Shown: positions 1-8,819, counted from the first letter of the stretch. The stretch: 18,488 nucleotides of DNA from Lachnospiraceae bacterium UBA3772 (GCA_002371025.1 DFFQ01000223.1:1-18488); one strand, 5' to 3'. Notes: generated by a model from the sequence alone, not told the origin. Translations and numbers: made by a program.

Positions 1-948
1 ATAACCGCTGCACTAGGTACATTATCTGAACTGCCCACATTAGTCTGTGTACCTATGATGGTCACAGCACTGATAGAATCACCCGCTGCAAGATCAGTAT
101 TAGTATATGTATCCTTTATAAGCGGTGTTCCGTCATAAACCTTACTGTCGCTACCAGCTGTAATTGTAATTGGCTTTACCTTTACTTCAAGTTCACCCTT
201 AACATAGGTTATGTTATAGCTTGAAGTTACATTTGCGCTGTTTGAATTCTTAATTACAGCTTCACTTAAGACATTATCGGATTTACCGACATTTGTCTGA
301 GTACCTGTTATAGTAATGTCTTCCGCTGCAATACTGTCTCCAGCTGCAAGACCATTAGATGTAAAGCTGTTCTTTGTAAGCGCTGTTCCGTCGTAAACTT
401 TATCAGCACTGTCTGCTGTGATAGTAACTGATTTCTTTGTTACTTCCAAAGTTCCTGAAACGTATGAGATATCATAACTGCTTGTAACTTCGGCACCGGA
501 ACCATTTTTAATAACTGCTGCACTGGCTACATTATTACTTGTTCCTGCTATTAGCTGGCTTCCTGTTACTGTTACTGAGTCAATCACATCTCCAGTTGCA
601 AGAGCTGTATTTGAATAACTGTTCTTAATAAGAACTGTTCCATCATAAACTTTATTATCACTACCTGCTGTAATGGTAAGTTCTTTCATGTTGACAGTAA
701 GTGTTCCATTAACATAAGTGATATCATAGTTATTTGTAACATCGACATTATTTCCATTCATGATCACAGCTGCACTGGCTACATTATCACTTACCCCAGC
801 CGTGGTCTGACTTCCTGTAACAGTTACACTAGAAATAGAGTCATTATCTCCACATGTTCCTGATGTAACACTATATTCATTATTTACTAATGGAGTTCCA
901 TCATAAGTCTTAGTGTCACTTTCAGCTTTAATAGTTAATGCTCTCTTT
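1..948 (-). repeat. Four tandem type-A MBG modules (last one cut by window edge)
   Basis: These are four consecutive copies of an approximately 85-residue module, with boundaries near 948, 690, 440 and 183. Each begins with a strand like LTITAGSD followed by K.YDGT.L, passes through GD.I..VTVTGSQ and SDNV.SAAVI, and ends with NYDITYVNGTLTV. The same module type recurs further upstream in the gene, near 2375 and 3435. The modules are similar but not identical, as expected for an old array with local homogenisation. Boundaries are approximate. Confidence 0.8.
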
Positions 949-3900
949 CCAATACTAAATAGAGTTGTATGTGCAGTTGGAAGTTTATAATTTCCAGCCT
1001 TTACTCCTGTAAGTTCTGAAGCTGTTGCTGTATAGGATCCAGCTGCCATTTCAGCTCCGGTAACAGTTATATTAATAACATCATTATTAACTAATCCTGT
1101 TGCTGTAGCTGTTGGCAAATGAGGCTTACTATCATAATTAAAGCTTGTCTCACCCCACTCTATTCCAACTTCTTTTTGTTCTACAGTGAGTTTTCCATTT
1201 ACGAAAGTAATATCATAATTGTCACTGCTAAGTCCTGATGGTGTGATTATATAATCACCAACATTACCATACTGCTCATAGCTATAGGCAAAGGAAAGAG
1301 TACCTGTAAGGACTGATGCATCCTCAGTATATGCAAAAGCACTATATGTTACTCCTGCATTTGTAGGCGCATCGCCGTATGTAATTACCTTATTACTTGC
1401 TGTTACGGTTAATGGTTTCTTTCCAATAGTAAGAGTTCCTGTTTCAAATGTTACTGAGTAGTTGCCCTGCTCAGCTTCACCACTTGGTGTAATGGTGTAA
1501 GTTCCAACATTATTACCAGCTACACGATTTATATTATATGTAAGCTTTTCAGATGCATTTTCACCATTTACCATACCGGTTACTGTAGCATCAAATGTAG
1601 GATCTGAATCGCCATAAGTCTTTGACTTATCATTTGCTTTTACTGTAACTGCCTTAGGATTAATGGTAAGTGTTGCTCCGGTAAAACTAATATCGTAATT
1701 ATTTCCTGCTGATAAGGTTCCAATATTAATTGCATAATTACCAACATTTGCACCAGCTGCACGTCTTAGAGATCCGCTTAATACAGTAGATGTATCATCT
1801 TTCTTATATCCTGAAACCGAATATGTAAGTTCAGGATCTGCATCACCATAAGTCTTAGACTTATCATCAGCTGTAATAGTAAGTGTTGCCTTTGTAATAT
1901 TAAACTTACCAGTTTCAAAAGTTACAATATAATTACCCTGAATTGCATTTCCTGATGGAGTGATAATATATTCTCCATAGTTTTCACCCGTGGCACGAGC
2001 TAATGTGTAATCAACTGTGTCAGTTCCTACAAGCCCTGTAACTGTAACTGTAAGTGCAGGTTCTTCATCTCCATAAACCTTAGACTTATCATCAGCTTTT
2101 ACTGTAACTGTCTTTGATGTTACTGTAAGTGTTCCATTTGTATATGTAATCTGATAGTTTGCTGTTACATCATCTAAAGAAGCATTCTTAATAACCGCTG
2201 CACTAGGTACATTATCTGAAGAACCAACGTTTGTCTGAGTACCAGTGATGGTCACAGCACTGATAGAATCTCCCTCTACAAGTGCAGTGTTAGTATATGT
2301 ATTCTTTGTAAGTGGTGTTCCATCATAAACCCTGCTGTCACTGTCAGCTGTAATTGTAACAGTCTTCTTTGAAATTGTCTGATAACCATCAGTAACCTCA
2401 AATGTTACCGTTTCAAAGTTTGGATTTATATTTGCAAACTGATTTGCAGCAAGTCCCATATTAACAGTTCCTGCATTTGTGGCAGTAGCTGTACTTGTTC
2501 CACTAAATGTAAAGTCTGAATTAACATTATAAAGATCGGTACTTGTTGTCTCTCCTTCAAGATAAGCAGTTGCTGTATAGCCTGTTACTGTATGAGCCTG
2601 ACCATCGTAAACTTTTGTATCATTAGCACCTACGATAGTAACTCTGGCATTTAACTTATTAATCTTTTGATAACCATCTGTTACGTTAAATGTTACATTA
2701 AAGTTAGTATTTACATTAGTAAACTGTGCTGCAGTAAGCCCCATATTTTCTTTTCCTGCAGTTGTACGGGTTGCAGTTGCTGTACCACTAAATGTAAGAT
2801 CTTCTGCAACATTATAAAGATCAGTAATTGTTGTCTCACCAGTAAGATATGCAGTTGCTGTATAACCTGTTACTGTATGAGCCTGACCATCATAGTTTTT
2901 AATATCAGTATTACCTACAATATTTACAGTTACATTTGCCTTATTAACTGTAAGAGTACCATTTACATAGGTAATTGTATAATTGCTGGTTACATCTTCA
3001 TTCTGTTCATTCTTAATTATAGCTGCGCTTGGAACATTGTTGCTTGTACCGGCTGCTGTCTGGCTTCCTGTTATAGTTATACTTTCAATATGATCTCCAG
3101 ATGCAAGACCGCTTGTTGTATAGGAGTTCTTAGTAAGAGGTGTATTATCAAAATCCTTTGAATCACTATCGGCAGTGATGGTAACTGCCTTCTCCGTAAC
3201 TGTAAGACTTCCTTTAGCATATGTAATATCATAGCAGTTAGTTACATCGATGTTTCCATTTTTAATAATCGCTGCACCTGCTACATTATCGCTGCTTCCT
3301 ACATTTTTCTGACTTCCTGTAACAGTAACTGATTCAATGGCATCTCCCACAGCAAGAGTTGTATTAATATAAGAATTCTTTGTAAGAGCTGAACCATCAT
3401 ACGCTTTACTGTCACTATCTGCTGTAATAGTAAGTGTTTTCTTTGAAATCTTTGCCGTTGTTTCAGTCTGCTGACCTACTGTTGCAAGTATATAATTGTC
3501 TTTACTTGCGCCATCAAGTGTAAGTCCACTTATTGTTACTGGCTTTTCGTCAGCGGCAAAGATACTATTAAATGTACCCGTTGCACTTACTGTTAATGTA
3601 TCTCCTGATACAATTCCACTTAAATTCACACCTGTATATACAAGTGTTGCATTTGTATTTGCATCATATGTCTTATCTAATGCTGTTATTCCACTTACAG
3701 TAATCTGCTTTGGCAGGATATCTGCTGTAACCGATGCCGGTTGTGACTGTAATGAATAATTGCCCGCATTTTCACCTGTTAAACCATAACCTGAAAATGT
3801 TACTGTCTTTGAAGTTCCTGCATTTTTATTATTAAATGCAGCACTACCAGCGCTTATACTTACTTTATCTCCATCAATCACTCCATTAAGTGAAGCTGTG

Positions 3901-6900
3901 CCGGTAATGGTTGCTGATGCATTTCCATCATAAGTCTTAGATGAAGCTCCAATACCTGTTATGGTTAAAGGCTTAGGTGTGATTTTTCCTGTAATAATCT
4001 GAGTATTTGAACTAAGCTCATAATTATCAGCATAACTTCCACCAATTGCTATATTAGTAACTTCTACATCTTTACTATTTCCTGCATTCCAGTCTACAAA
4101 TGCTGCAGACGCTGTTATTGTTAAAGATTCCCCTGATACAAGGTTTTCAAAAACAACATTATTAAGGTTAAGCGTAGCCGATGTGCTTCGATCATATACC
4201 TTATCTTCTACTTTAATACCGCTTATATATATATATTCTTTAAAAATTGTTGCATTAGAATTTGCAGGCTGACCTGCCAGTTTATAGTTAGCCTTATTTT
4301 CACCTGAAATATCAAATCCACTGTAACTAACGGTTTTATTTGTTCCCGCATTCTTATCAGAAAATTCTGCTTTAGCCTTTGTATAATCAATACTAAGCGC
4401 ATCCCCCGGCAGAAGACCATTTATTTTAGTCTGAGCCTGATTAATAGTTGCAGTTTTTGTACCGTTATAGTATTTGTTATTTACCGCTGATGTGATAGTG
4501 ACCTCTTTCTTATTAACATGAAGATCACCCTGTACATAATTAAATGTATATTTATCAGATGAAAGTCCTGATGGTATAATCTTATACACTCCATAGTCCT
4601 TGTCTGTAGCAGCCTGTACATCGCCGCCCTTGGAATAGGTAAATGAATATGTAAGACCAGTTTCGTCTATAACAGATGCTGTATCTCCACCAACAAAACC
4701 ACTGTATGTAACACCATTACCTACAGGTGCATCACCATATGTTATTTCACTTGTATTAGCTGTAACAGTAAGAACTGCTTTTCCTATACTTACTGTTATA
4801 TATTGAGCATCGCTATCGGTATAGCTAATTCCATCACCAGCAGCCTTGTACCATACATAATAATCTTTAACTTCTGTACCTGTAATGCTAGTCATATCAG
4901 AAGTCCAGCCCGATGTTGGTTCTGTTTTTGTTCCTAATGCATACTGCATAGTACCATGTTCTGCTGCACCTCCAGATACAAGAAGCTGTTTTGGCGATCC
5001 GTCATATGATACGGTAGCAGCCACCGGATTTGAAAGTACCCTGGCCTTTCCAGGTGCAGAAGTATAATTAACTGTTTCCGTATCAATATCATAATTTCCA
5101 TAATTAGTTGAATTGTTCAGCTTATCAGATATCGTCACTTGGTGATCATCTGTATCAATAATCTTTTTATATTCTGATGAAGGAATTACATTTCCCTGTG
5201 CATCCTTCATAGAAATTGATGGCATTACGCCATATGTAACTGGATCAGGAACAAATGTAACATATCCAGCACCATCCGGTGTAGTTGTATTTGGTGTAAT
5301 ACTCTGACGAGCAATTGTAACATCCAGGGATAAAGCTACAGTATCGTTATAATTAGCATCACCGAACACCTTATACCAAACTTTATAGGTTCCTGCATTT
5401 TTTTCTGAAGGTATTGTTGTACTCCAATCAGAACTATCATCTGCAGGTGCGGTATCGCCCTTAGCATATTTTAAAGTACCACCGCTGGTACTTCCTTCTG
5501 TAATAAGATTCTGATAATCATTGCTATTATATGTAAGTCCAGTTTTTGCCGTTGGTGCAGTAACTTGTGGATCAGTCTTTGTAATTCTAAGTTCATAACT
5601 TCCATTAGAAGAATTATGATTTGGTGCTGTTACCTGATAATAAATTATTTTACTGTCAGCCACATCTTTAATCTGAGGAGTACTCGTAAGATTATAGTTT
5701 CCTGCAGTAAAGCCATATTTTATCGTTGCAGTCTGAGATCCTGCTGTAGTTGCAGAAATTGCTGTACCATGAAGATTACCATCATATGGGTACGACTGAT
5801 CAAGTGCAGTAACTGTGATTGTCGCACTTCCTATCGTCCGTGAACCGATTGACTGTACAGAATTGATCAAATCGGTTGTCGTGTCATTATTATTTACAGT
5901 ATCACTGACATAATCATACCAGAAGATATAATATGTCCCCGAGTCTACTTTAGTATCGATACTCGTCTTCCATGTAGATGTAGAAAATGTCGGTGCAGTA
6001 TTGCTCGTTCCGACATAATAATACATCGTTCCTCCGTCTGTAGTAGAACCGACATTTGCCAGTGTTTTGGCTACACCGTTATATGTTAATGTTCCTGTAG
6101 TAAGTGTCGGAGCGGTCGGAGTAACCGTACGTTTACTAACAGTTACTGTTACGGTAGAATCCATGGTTTTGCTGTCGTAATTGTTGTCTCCTTCCGCTGT
6201 TGCTCTTACCACTAAAGTAAATGCTCCTGCAGGAGTATTTGCAGCAACAGTCAGTGTTGTTCCACTGAGCGAGAAATAGTTGACATTTGTAGAACCTTGC
6301 TTTTGACTATTAATCGCATAAGTCACATTACCAATTCCGCCTGTGGCGGCAGTAAGTACAGTCGTCTGATTACTTGTGCTGAAAGTCTTTGATACTGACT
6401 GATTGCTGACAAAGCTTAATGGATTTGTTGCTTTTGTAATTGAAAAATCAACTGTCTGTGAACGTGAATTATATGAATCATTTCCTGAATAAGTAACTTG
6501 AACAGTATAATCACCAGCATCTGAAGGCGCTGTTGCACTATTATATGTAGTGTCATTTCTGCCAGAATAAGTCGTTGTCAATGTACCATAAGTTGTTCCG
6601 TTAAGTGTATATCCGGCTTTGGTGTCGCCTGTATAAGTTTTATCATCTGCACTTATTGTCCAAGTCTGATCTGATTTTACATATGCTCTGTAAAAATAAT
6701 AAGTTTCACCGGTATAATCAACTCGCCACGCATTATAGCCACTTCCCAAATCAAAATTGTTTCCTTTAAGATTGAGATTTCCACTATTATCGATAGTGGC
6801 AGCAAAGCCACTAGAAGCAGTATAGTTACCTAAATCAGATTCATTACCTACTTTTCCGTTATAAACGTTGGAAATTACACATGTGCCTTTTCCTGAATTA

Positions 6901-7886
6901 CCCGCACTGGGAATATTTATATTATATGAAGTTGATCCATCTATGATATATGTTGCCCCTGAATTGATGGTACTGTTAATTTGTTCATCTGTCACTGCTA
7001 TCTCATATTCCACACCATCAACAGTGACCTTCATCCACTCTTTTGATGTGAATGCCTGATGTGCTGTTACTATCCACTCTCCGCTATCATCTGAGGCTGA
7101 GAAGAGACTTTCATCACTTACGCTGACTGCTGTAGGTGTTCCGACTATACCTACATAGTCTAAGATTTCTGAAAGAGCAACAGTTGAATCACCTTCCATT
7201 ACATACTTTTTTTCATCATATGTAAATTCAACTGTATAGTAAGAGAAACCATCTGTTTCAACAGTAGCTACATTTTCACAATCTTTTGTAACAGGGAGTG
7301 CCTCTGCAGTGTTCCCTGATACATGATAAATATTTGTACTAAGATTTTCATTTGCAATGGCATTCGCAGCAAATGAAACTTTTACTTCAGCTCCATCTTT
7401 AGGCTGAAGTTCATTTCCGTCTTTATCCAGAACCTTTATATCAAAGGTATAGGATAAAGCTACCTTCTCATTATCGTCTCTCTCTTCTTCAATAGTTTCT
7501 TCAACTTCATTTAATTCGCTGTTTGAAACCTTTGAAACCGAAAGAATTGCCCCTTCTGGAAATACCCCTTTGGCAGCGCTTACACTTACCTTAACCCCGT
7601 CAATTGTAACTGGGTCGGGGTTAAATTCAGGATAAGAAACTTCCGAAAGATTTTTATCCATATTTCCCTCTGCTGAGGCATTGTCTTCTTTGATAACACC
7701 TTGATCTAAAGTATTATCTTCTTTGCTAATATCTTCAGCTACATTTTCTTCGGAATCCGTTGCCGTGGCTGTTACGCCAGGCTCAAAGGTATCGTCCGCA
7801 AATGTGCTTCTGCTAGGACATAAACCTACAATCATTGCTGTTGTAAGTATTATCGCTATTAGCCTTCTTAGCATCCTCCTATTCAT
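1..7886 (-). CDS. Giant secreted MBG/YDG repeat surface protein (3' end outside window)
   Basis: One uninterrupted reading frame of about 2628 codons runs off the left edge, so the C-terminus and any cell-wall anchor are not seen. The ATG at 7886 follows GGAGGG at a 6-nt spacing. Residues 1-30 form a signal peptide: a basic start (MNRRMLRR), a hydrophobic core, and probable cleavage after TFA. An acidic linker follows, then a beta domain (about 90-225) and a module near 240-300 containing EWIVTAHQAF, a type I recall from other Lachnospiraceae surface proteins. The rest is tandem beta-sandwich modules: three WYK-type modules, then many MBG/YDG modules with KVYDG or KTYGD motifs and NYDITYVNG-type endings. 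The family is exported and is thought to act in adhesion or as a cell-surface stalk. No ligand can be assigned and no catalytic motif is visible. Frame was checked at several distant points and agrees throughout. Confidence 0.93.
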   Translation of the reverse strand, partial: MNRRMLRRLIAIILTTAMIVGLCPSRSTFADDTFEPGVTATATDSEENVAEDISKEDNTLDQGVIKEDNASAEGNMDKNLSEVSYPEFNPDPVTIDGVKVSVSAAKGVFPEGAILSVSKVSNSELNEVEETIEEERDDNEKVALSYTFDIKVLDKDGNELQPKDGAEVKVSFAANAIANENLSTNIYHVSGNTAEALPVTKDCENVATVETDGFSYYTVEFTYDEKKYVMEGDSTVALSEILDYVGIVGTPTAVSVSDESLFSASDDSGEWIVTAHQAFTSKEWMKVTVDGVEYEIAVTDEQINSTINSGATYIIDGSTSYNINIPSAGNSGKGTCVISNVYNGKVGNESDLGNYTASSGFAATIDNSGNLNLKGNNFDLGSGYNAWRVDYTGETYYFYRAYVKSDQTWTISADDKTYTGDTKAGYTLNGTTYGTLTTTYSGRNDTTYNSATAPSDAGDYTVQVTYSGNDSYNSRSQTVDFSITKATNPLSFVSNQSVSKTFSTSNQTTVLTAATGGIGNVTYAINSQKQGSTNVNYFSLSGTTLTVAANTPAGAFTLVVRATAEGDNNYDSKTMDSTVTVTVSKRTVTPTAPTLTTGTLTYNGVAKTLANVGSTTDGGTMYYYVGTSNTAPTFSTSTWKTSIDTKVDSGTYYIFWYDYVSDTVNNNDTTTDLINSVQSIGSRTIGSATITVTALDQSYPYDGNLHGTAISATTAGSQTATIKYGFTAGNYNLTSTPQIKDVADSKIIYYQVTAPNHNSSNGSYELRITKTDPQVTAPTAKTGLTYNSNDYQNLITEGSTSGGTLKYAKGDTAPADDSSDWSTTIPSEKNAGTYKVWYKVFGDANYNDTVALSLDVTIARQSITPNTTTPDGAGYVTFVPDPVTYGVMPSISMKDAQGNVIPSSEYKKIIDTDDHQVTISDKLNNSTNYGNYDIDTETVNYTSAPGKARVLSNPVAATVSYDGSPKQLLVSGGAAEHGTMQYALGTKTEPTSGWTSDMTSITGTEVKDYYVWYKAAGDGISYTDSDAQYITVSIGKAVLTVTANTSEITYGDAPVGNGVTYSGFVGGDTASVIDETGLTYSFTYSKGGDVQAATDKDYGVYKIIPSGLSSDKYTFNYVQGDLHVNKKEVTITSAVNNKYYNGTKTATINQAQTKINGLLPGDALSIDYTKAKAEFSDKNAGTNKTVSYSGFDISGENKANYKLAGQPANSNATIFKEYIYISGIKVEDKVYDRSTSATLNLNNVVFENLVSGESLTITASAAFVDWNAGNSKDVEVTNIAIGGSYADNYELSSNTQIITGKITPKPLTITGIGASSKTYDGNASATITGTASLNGVIDGDKVSISAGSAAFNNKNAGTSKTVTFSGYGLTGENAGNYSLQSQPASVTADILPKQITVSGITALDKTYDANTNATLVYTGVNLSGIVSGDTLTVSATGTFNSIFAADEKPVTISGLTLDGASKDNYILATVGQQTETTAKISKKTLTITADSDSKAYDGSALTKNSYINTTLAVGDAIESVTVTGSQKNVGSSDNVAGAAIIKNGNIDVTNCYDITYAKGSLTVTEKAVTITADSDSKDFDNTPLTKNSYTTSGLASGDHIESITITGSQTAAGTSNNVPSAAIIKNEQNEDVTSNYTITYVNGTLTVNKANVTVNIVGNTDIKNYDGQAHTVTGYTATAYLTGETTITDLYNVAEDLTFSGTATATRTTAGKENMGLTAAQFTNVNTNFNVTFNVTDGYQKINKLNARVTIVGANDTKVYDGQAHTVTGYTATAYLEGETTSTDLYNVNSDFTFSGTSTATATNAGTVNMGLAANQFANINPNFETVTFEVTDGYQTISKKTVTITADSDSRVYDGTPLTKNTYTNTALVEGDSISAVTITGTQTNVGSSDNVPSAAVIKNASLDDVTANYQITYTNGTLTVTSKTVTVKADDKSKVYGDEEPALTVTVTGLVGTDTVDYTLARATGENYGEYIITPSGNAIQGNYIVTFETGKFNITKATLTITADDKSKTYGDADPELTYSVSGYKKDDTSTVLSGSLRRAAGANVGNYAINIGTLSAGNNYDISFTGATLTINPKAVTVKANDKSKTYGDSDPTFDATVTGMVNGENASEKLTYNINRVAGNNVGTYTITPSGEAEQGNYSVTFETGTLTIGKKPLTVTASNKVITYGDAPTNAGVTYSAFAYTEDASVLTGTLSFAYSYEQYGNVGDYIITPSGLSSDNYDITFVNGKLTVEQKEVGIEWGETSFNYDSKPHLPTATATGLVNNDVINITVTGAEMAAGSYTATASELTGVKAGNYKLPTAHTTLFSIGKRALTIKAESDTKTYDGTPLVNNEYSVTSGTCGDNDSISSVTVTGSQTTAGVSDNVASAAVIMNGNNVDVTNNYDITYVNGTLTVNMKELTITAGSDNKVYDGTVLIKNSYSNTALATGDVIDSVTVTGSQLIAGTSNNVASAAVIKNGSGAEVTSSYDISYVSGTLEVTKKSVTITADSADKVYDGTALTKNSFTSNGLAAGDSIAAEDITITGTQTNVGKSDNVLSEAVIKNSNSANVTSSYNITYVKGELEVKVKPITITAGSDSKVYDGTPLIKDTYTNTDLAAGDSISAVTIIGTQTNVGSSDNVPSAAV
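949..2120 (-). repeat. Block of four KTYGD (MBG type-B) modules plus one divergent module
   Basis: Four modules with a KVYGD, KTYGD or ITYGD motif and a VG.Y.I.PSG strand lie at about 2120-1890, 1890-1655, 1655-1425 and 1425-1183. They match the MBG-type beta domain in which YGD replaces YDG. A divergent module with FNYDSKPH follows at about 1183-949 and separates this block from the next YDG-type block. Boundaries are estimated by eye from the recurrent DKSKTYGD strand. Confidence 0.75.
2121..3435 (-). repeat. Alternating block: type-A, two type-D (YDGQAHTVTGY), two type-A modules
   Basis: In gene order, two type-A modules (about 3435-2945) are followed by two longer modules that share YDGQAHTVTGYTATAYL and a DGYQ.I.K ending (about 2945-2660 and 2660-2375). 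One more type-A module follows (about 2375-2121). The two type-D modules are close to each other over most of their length, which suggests a local tandem duplication. Confidence 0.75.
2191..2370 (-). repeat. DNA-level direct repeat of window positions 1-180
   Basis: Positions 2191-2220 are identical to 1-30 over all 30 bases. The following 150 bases remain roughly 85 percent alike, including another 20-base identical run at 2251-2270 and 61-80. The spacing is 2190 bases, exactly 730 codons, so the reading frame is kept. Other module pairs in the gene are much less alike at the DNA level, which points to a recent duplication or gene conversion between these two type-A modules. Confidence 0.85.
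3436..4505 (-). repeat. Four tandem YDG-domain modules
   Basis: Four modules of roughly 88-95 residues carry K.YDG..SAT or NNKYYNGT at the start, a GD.L.I.A strand, NAGT.KTV in the middle, and GENA.NYKL near the end, typically followed by ITGI. They lie at about 4505-4220, 4215-3960, 3960-3700 and 3698-3436. This pattern fits the YDG family of bacterial surface-protein domains rather than the type-A MBG modules beside it. Confidence 0.75.
4506..6110 (-). repeat. WYK-type and mixed beta modules
   Basis: Three copies of a separate module type lie at about 6110-5890, 5560-5300 and 5035-4770. Each has an LTYNG or VSYDG start, a GGT(L/M).YA or YY strand, and a W....I....AGTYYVWYK ending (VWYKVFGD, VWYKAAGD, IFWYDYVSD). 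Between them lie single divergent modules, including a YPYDG module at about 5838-5570. A type-B module (ITYGDAP) follows at about 4796-4506. Boundaries are approximate. Confidence 0.65.
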
Positions 7887-7892
7887 ATTATT

Positions 7893-7898
7893 CCCTCC
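7893..7898 (-). promoter_or_regulatory. Ribosome binding site of the repeat protein
   Basis: GGAGGG lies 6 nt before the ATG at 7886. An AGGAGG also occurs immediately before a second in-frame ATG at 7874, but with no spacer it cannot serve that ATG. The upstream start is therefore preferred. Confidence 0.8.
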
Positions 7899-7925
7899 AT
7901 TACTTAATAATCTGTCACGTATATA

Positions 7926-7980
7926 CAAAAATAACCGTCAGAATACATCGCAACAACGCAATGTTTCCTGACGGTTATTT
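7926..7980 (-). terminator. Long terminator-like hairpin in the leader of the repeat-protein gene
   Basis: Perfect 13-base arms (AAATAACCGTCAG and its complement, 7929-7941 and 7968-7980) enclose a 26-nt loop. The loop itself can fold into a 7-bp stem with one G-T wobble (ACATTGC / GCGATGT). In the gene direction the stem ends in ATTTTTG, a U-rich tract as in intrinsic terminators. It lies about 40 nt before the repeat-protein start and its 5' arm overlaps the stop codon of the 24-codon ORF. It could be the terminator of that small ORF or an attenuator controlling read-through into the repeat-protein gene. Confidence 0.7.
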
Positions 7981-8053
7981 ATGTACATTCTAAAAAGAGC
8001 CATAAGCCCTTTTTGTTTCTTGTTTCAATTGAGCAGGCATATATTTGCCTCAT
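7979..8053 (-). CDS. 24-codon small ORF, possible leader peptide
   Basis: The ATG at 8053 is preceded by AAAGGGGTG at about 6 nt. The frame encodes 24 residues starting MRQIYACSIETRNKKG, then LWLFLECT, and ends in TAA. The stop codon overlaps the 5' arm of the long hairpin. The last third of the ORF also covers a small hairpin at 7992-8014 (AAAAAGGGC / GCTCTTTTT). A small ORF with a good ribosome binding site ending inside a terminator-like stem is the layout of translation-coupled attenuators. There is no run of a single regulatory amino acid, so the sensed signal is not evident. It could also be a chance ORF. Confidence 0.4.
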   Translation of the reverse strand: MRQIYACSIETRNKKGLWLFLECT

Positions 8054-8129
8054 ATAAATCACCCCTTTATCATATTAATAAATTTTCACATCATTACGTA
8101 TCCTTCCTAGTTTTTAGCCATTTTTAAAT

Positions 8130-8152
8130 ATTTTACCATAGAGAAATATGGT
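8130..8152 (-). promoter_or_regulatory. Possible extended -10 promoter overlapping a palindrome
   Basis: Read on the minus strand, TGGTAAAAT (8130-8138) resembles an extended -10 element, but no good -35 hexamer is seen at the right distance. It overlaps the palindrome ACCATA-N6-TATGGT (8135-8152), which has the size of a regulator binding site. It lies about 80 nt upstream of the 24-codon ORF. The call rests on sequence resemblance alone. Confidence 0.25.
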
Positions 8153-8193
8153 TATATTTGAAAAGATTATGAATTTTTATGCCCCAAAAAATC

Positions 8194-8228
8194 AAATGGA
8201 CCATAGTCTCCGGGACTATGGTCCATTT
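8194..8228. repeat. Palindromic intergenic repeat, copy 1 (probable terminator of the phosphatase gene)
   Basis: Perfect 15-base arms (AAATGGACCATAGTC) flank a 5-nt loop. It begins 20 nt after the phosphatase stop codon. In the gene direction the stem is followed by a T-rich stretch (ATTTGATTTTTT), so it can act as an intrinsic terminator. The side facing the gene extends the match to the other copies outward through CATAAAAATGG to GTTAACAT. Related copies lie at 8820-8880 and 17806-17861. Confidence 0.8.
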
Positions 8229-8247
8229 TTATGTTAACAAAAAGTCA

Positions 8248-8781
8248 CTACCAAATATATTCAACCACTGAACAATTCTTCACTCCAAATCTTGCAAACT
8301 CTTCATTTGTCATATCATTGAAATACGAATTGACCATTCTTGCGATTCCATTATGTGCAACCAATATATAAGTCTTATCCTGCGTCTTTATCTCATCAAG
8401 AAGGTTGTATATTCTTTGAGCCAGCTGCAGCATAGACTCTCCTCCTTCGTAATGATCTGCAAATGAAGCCTTTGCCTTCATAAACTCAGCACCGTTCCTT
8501 GGTGTAGACTCATACTTTCCAAAATTCTGTTCTTTTAATCTTATTTCTTCTCTGGCCGGTATTCCAGTGATTTCTGCAATATGAAGTGCTGTATCTCTGG
8601 CACGGACAAGAGGTGAATAGATGATCTCGTCAGCCTTGATAGATTCATTTTTAATAAGCTCACCAGTTTTTATGGCCTGTTCATGTCCAAACTCTGTAAG
8701 CTCAATATCCGTAGCTCCACAAATTTTATTTTCAACATTCCATATTGTCTGTCCATGTCTTACAAAATATAAATGTCCCAT
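8248..8781 (-). CDS. Histidine phosphatase family protein (phosphoglycerate mutase-like)
   Basis: The protein has 177 residues and belongs to the histidine phosphatase superfamily, cytosolic enzymes that form a phosphohistidine intermediate. The N-terminal motif FVRHGQT puts the nucleophile at His9 with Arg8. TDIELTEFG (24-32), the second arginine in SPLVRARDTA (about 60), the acidic LKEQNFGKYE motif (Glu84) and VAHNG with His143 complete the usual catalytic set. The length fits the small phosphatase branch rather than true glycolytic phosphoglycerate mutase. Substrate cannot be told; alpha-ribazole phosphate or other small phosphoesters are possible, and no cobalamin genes are nearby. The ATG follows AAGGAG at 8 nt. 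It sits between two palindromic repeat copies and has no strong promoter visible, so it may depend partly on read-through from the operon upstream. Confidence 0.9.
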   Translation of the reverse strand: MGHLYFVRHGQTIWNVENKICGATDIELTEFGHEQAIKTGELIKNESIKADEIIYSPLVRARDTALHIAEITGIPAREEIRLKEQNFGKYESTPRNGAEFMKAKASFADHYEGGESMLQLAQRIYNLLDEIKTQDKTYILVAHNGIARMVNSYFNDMTNEEFARFGVKNCSVVEYIW

Positions 8782-8819
8782 AGTTCTGCTCCTTAAATGT
8801 TTCTTATTATTCTATTTTT

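Noticed and set aside
2667..3161. Cys-rich 164-codon open frame on the plus strand
   Set aside because: It lies antisense to the repeat modules in a fixed register; its odd Cys/Ile/Ser composition is the mirror of Thr/Val/Asn-rich repeats. No ribosome binding site or family resemblance was seen.
1..7886. CRISPR-like or satellite repeat array
   Set aside because: The periodicity is that of protein modules of about 80-95 codons in one open frame, with diverged copies and no spacer structure.
7887..8160. c-di-GMP or other known riboswitch in the surface-protein leader
   Set aside because: The leader lacks the conserved GEMM-type motifs I would expect; only the small ORF and hairpins are visible.
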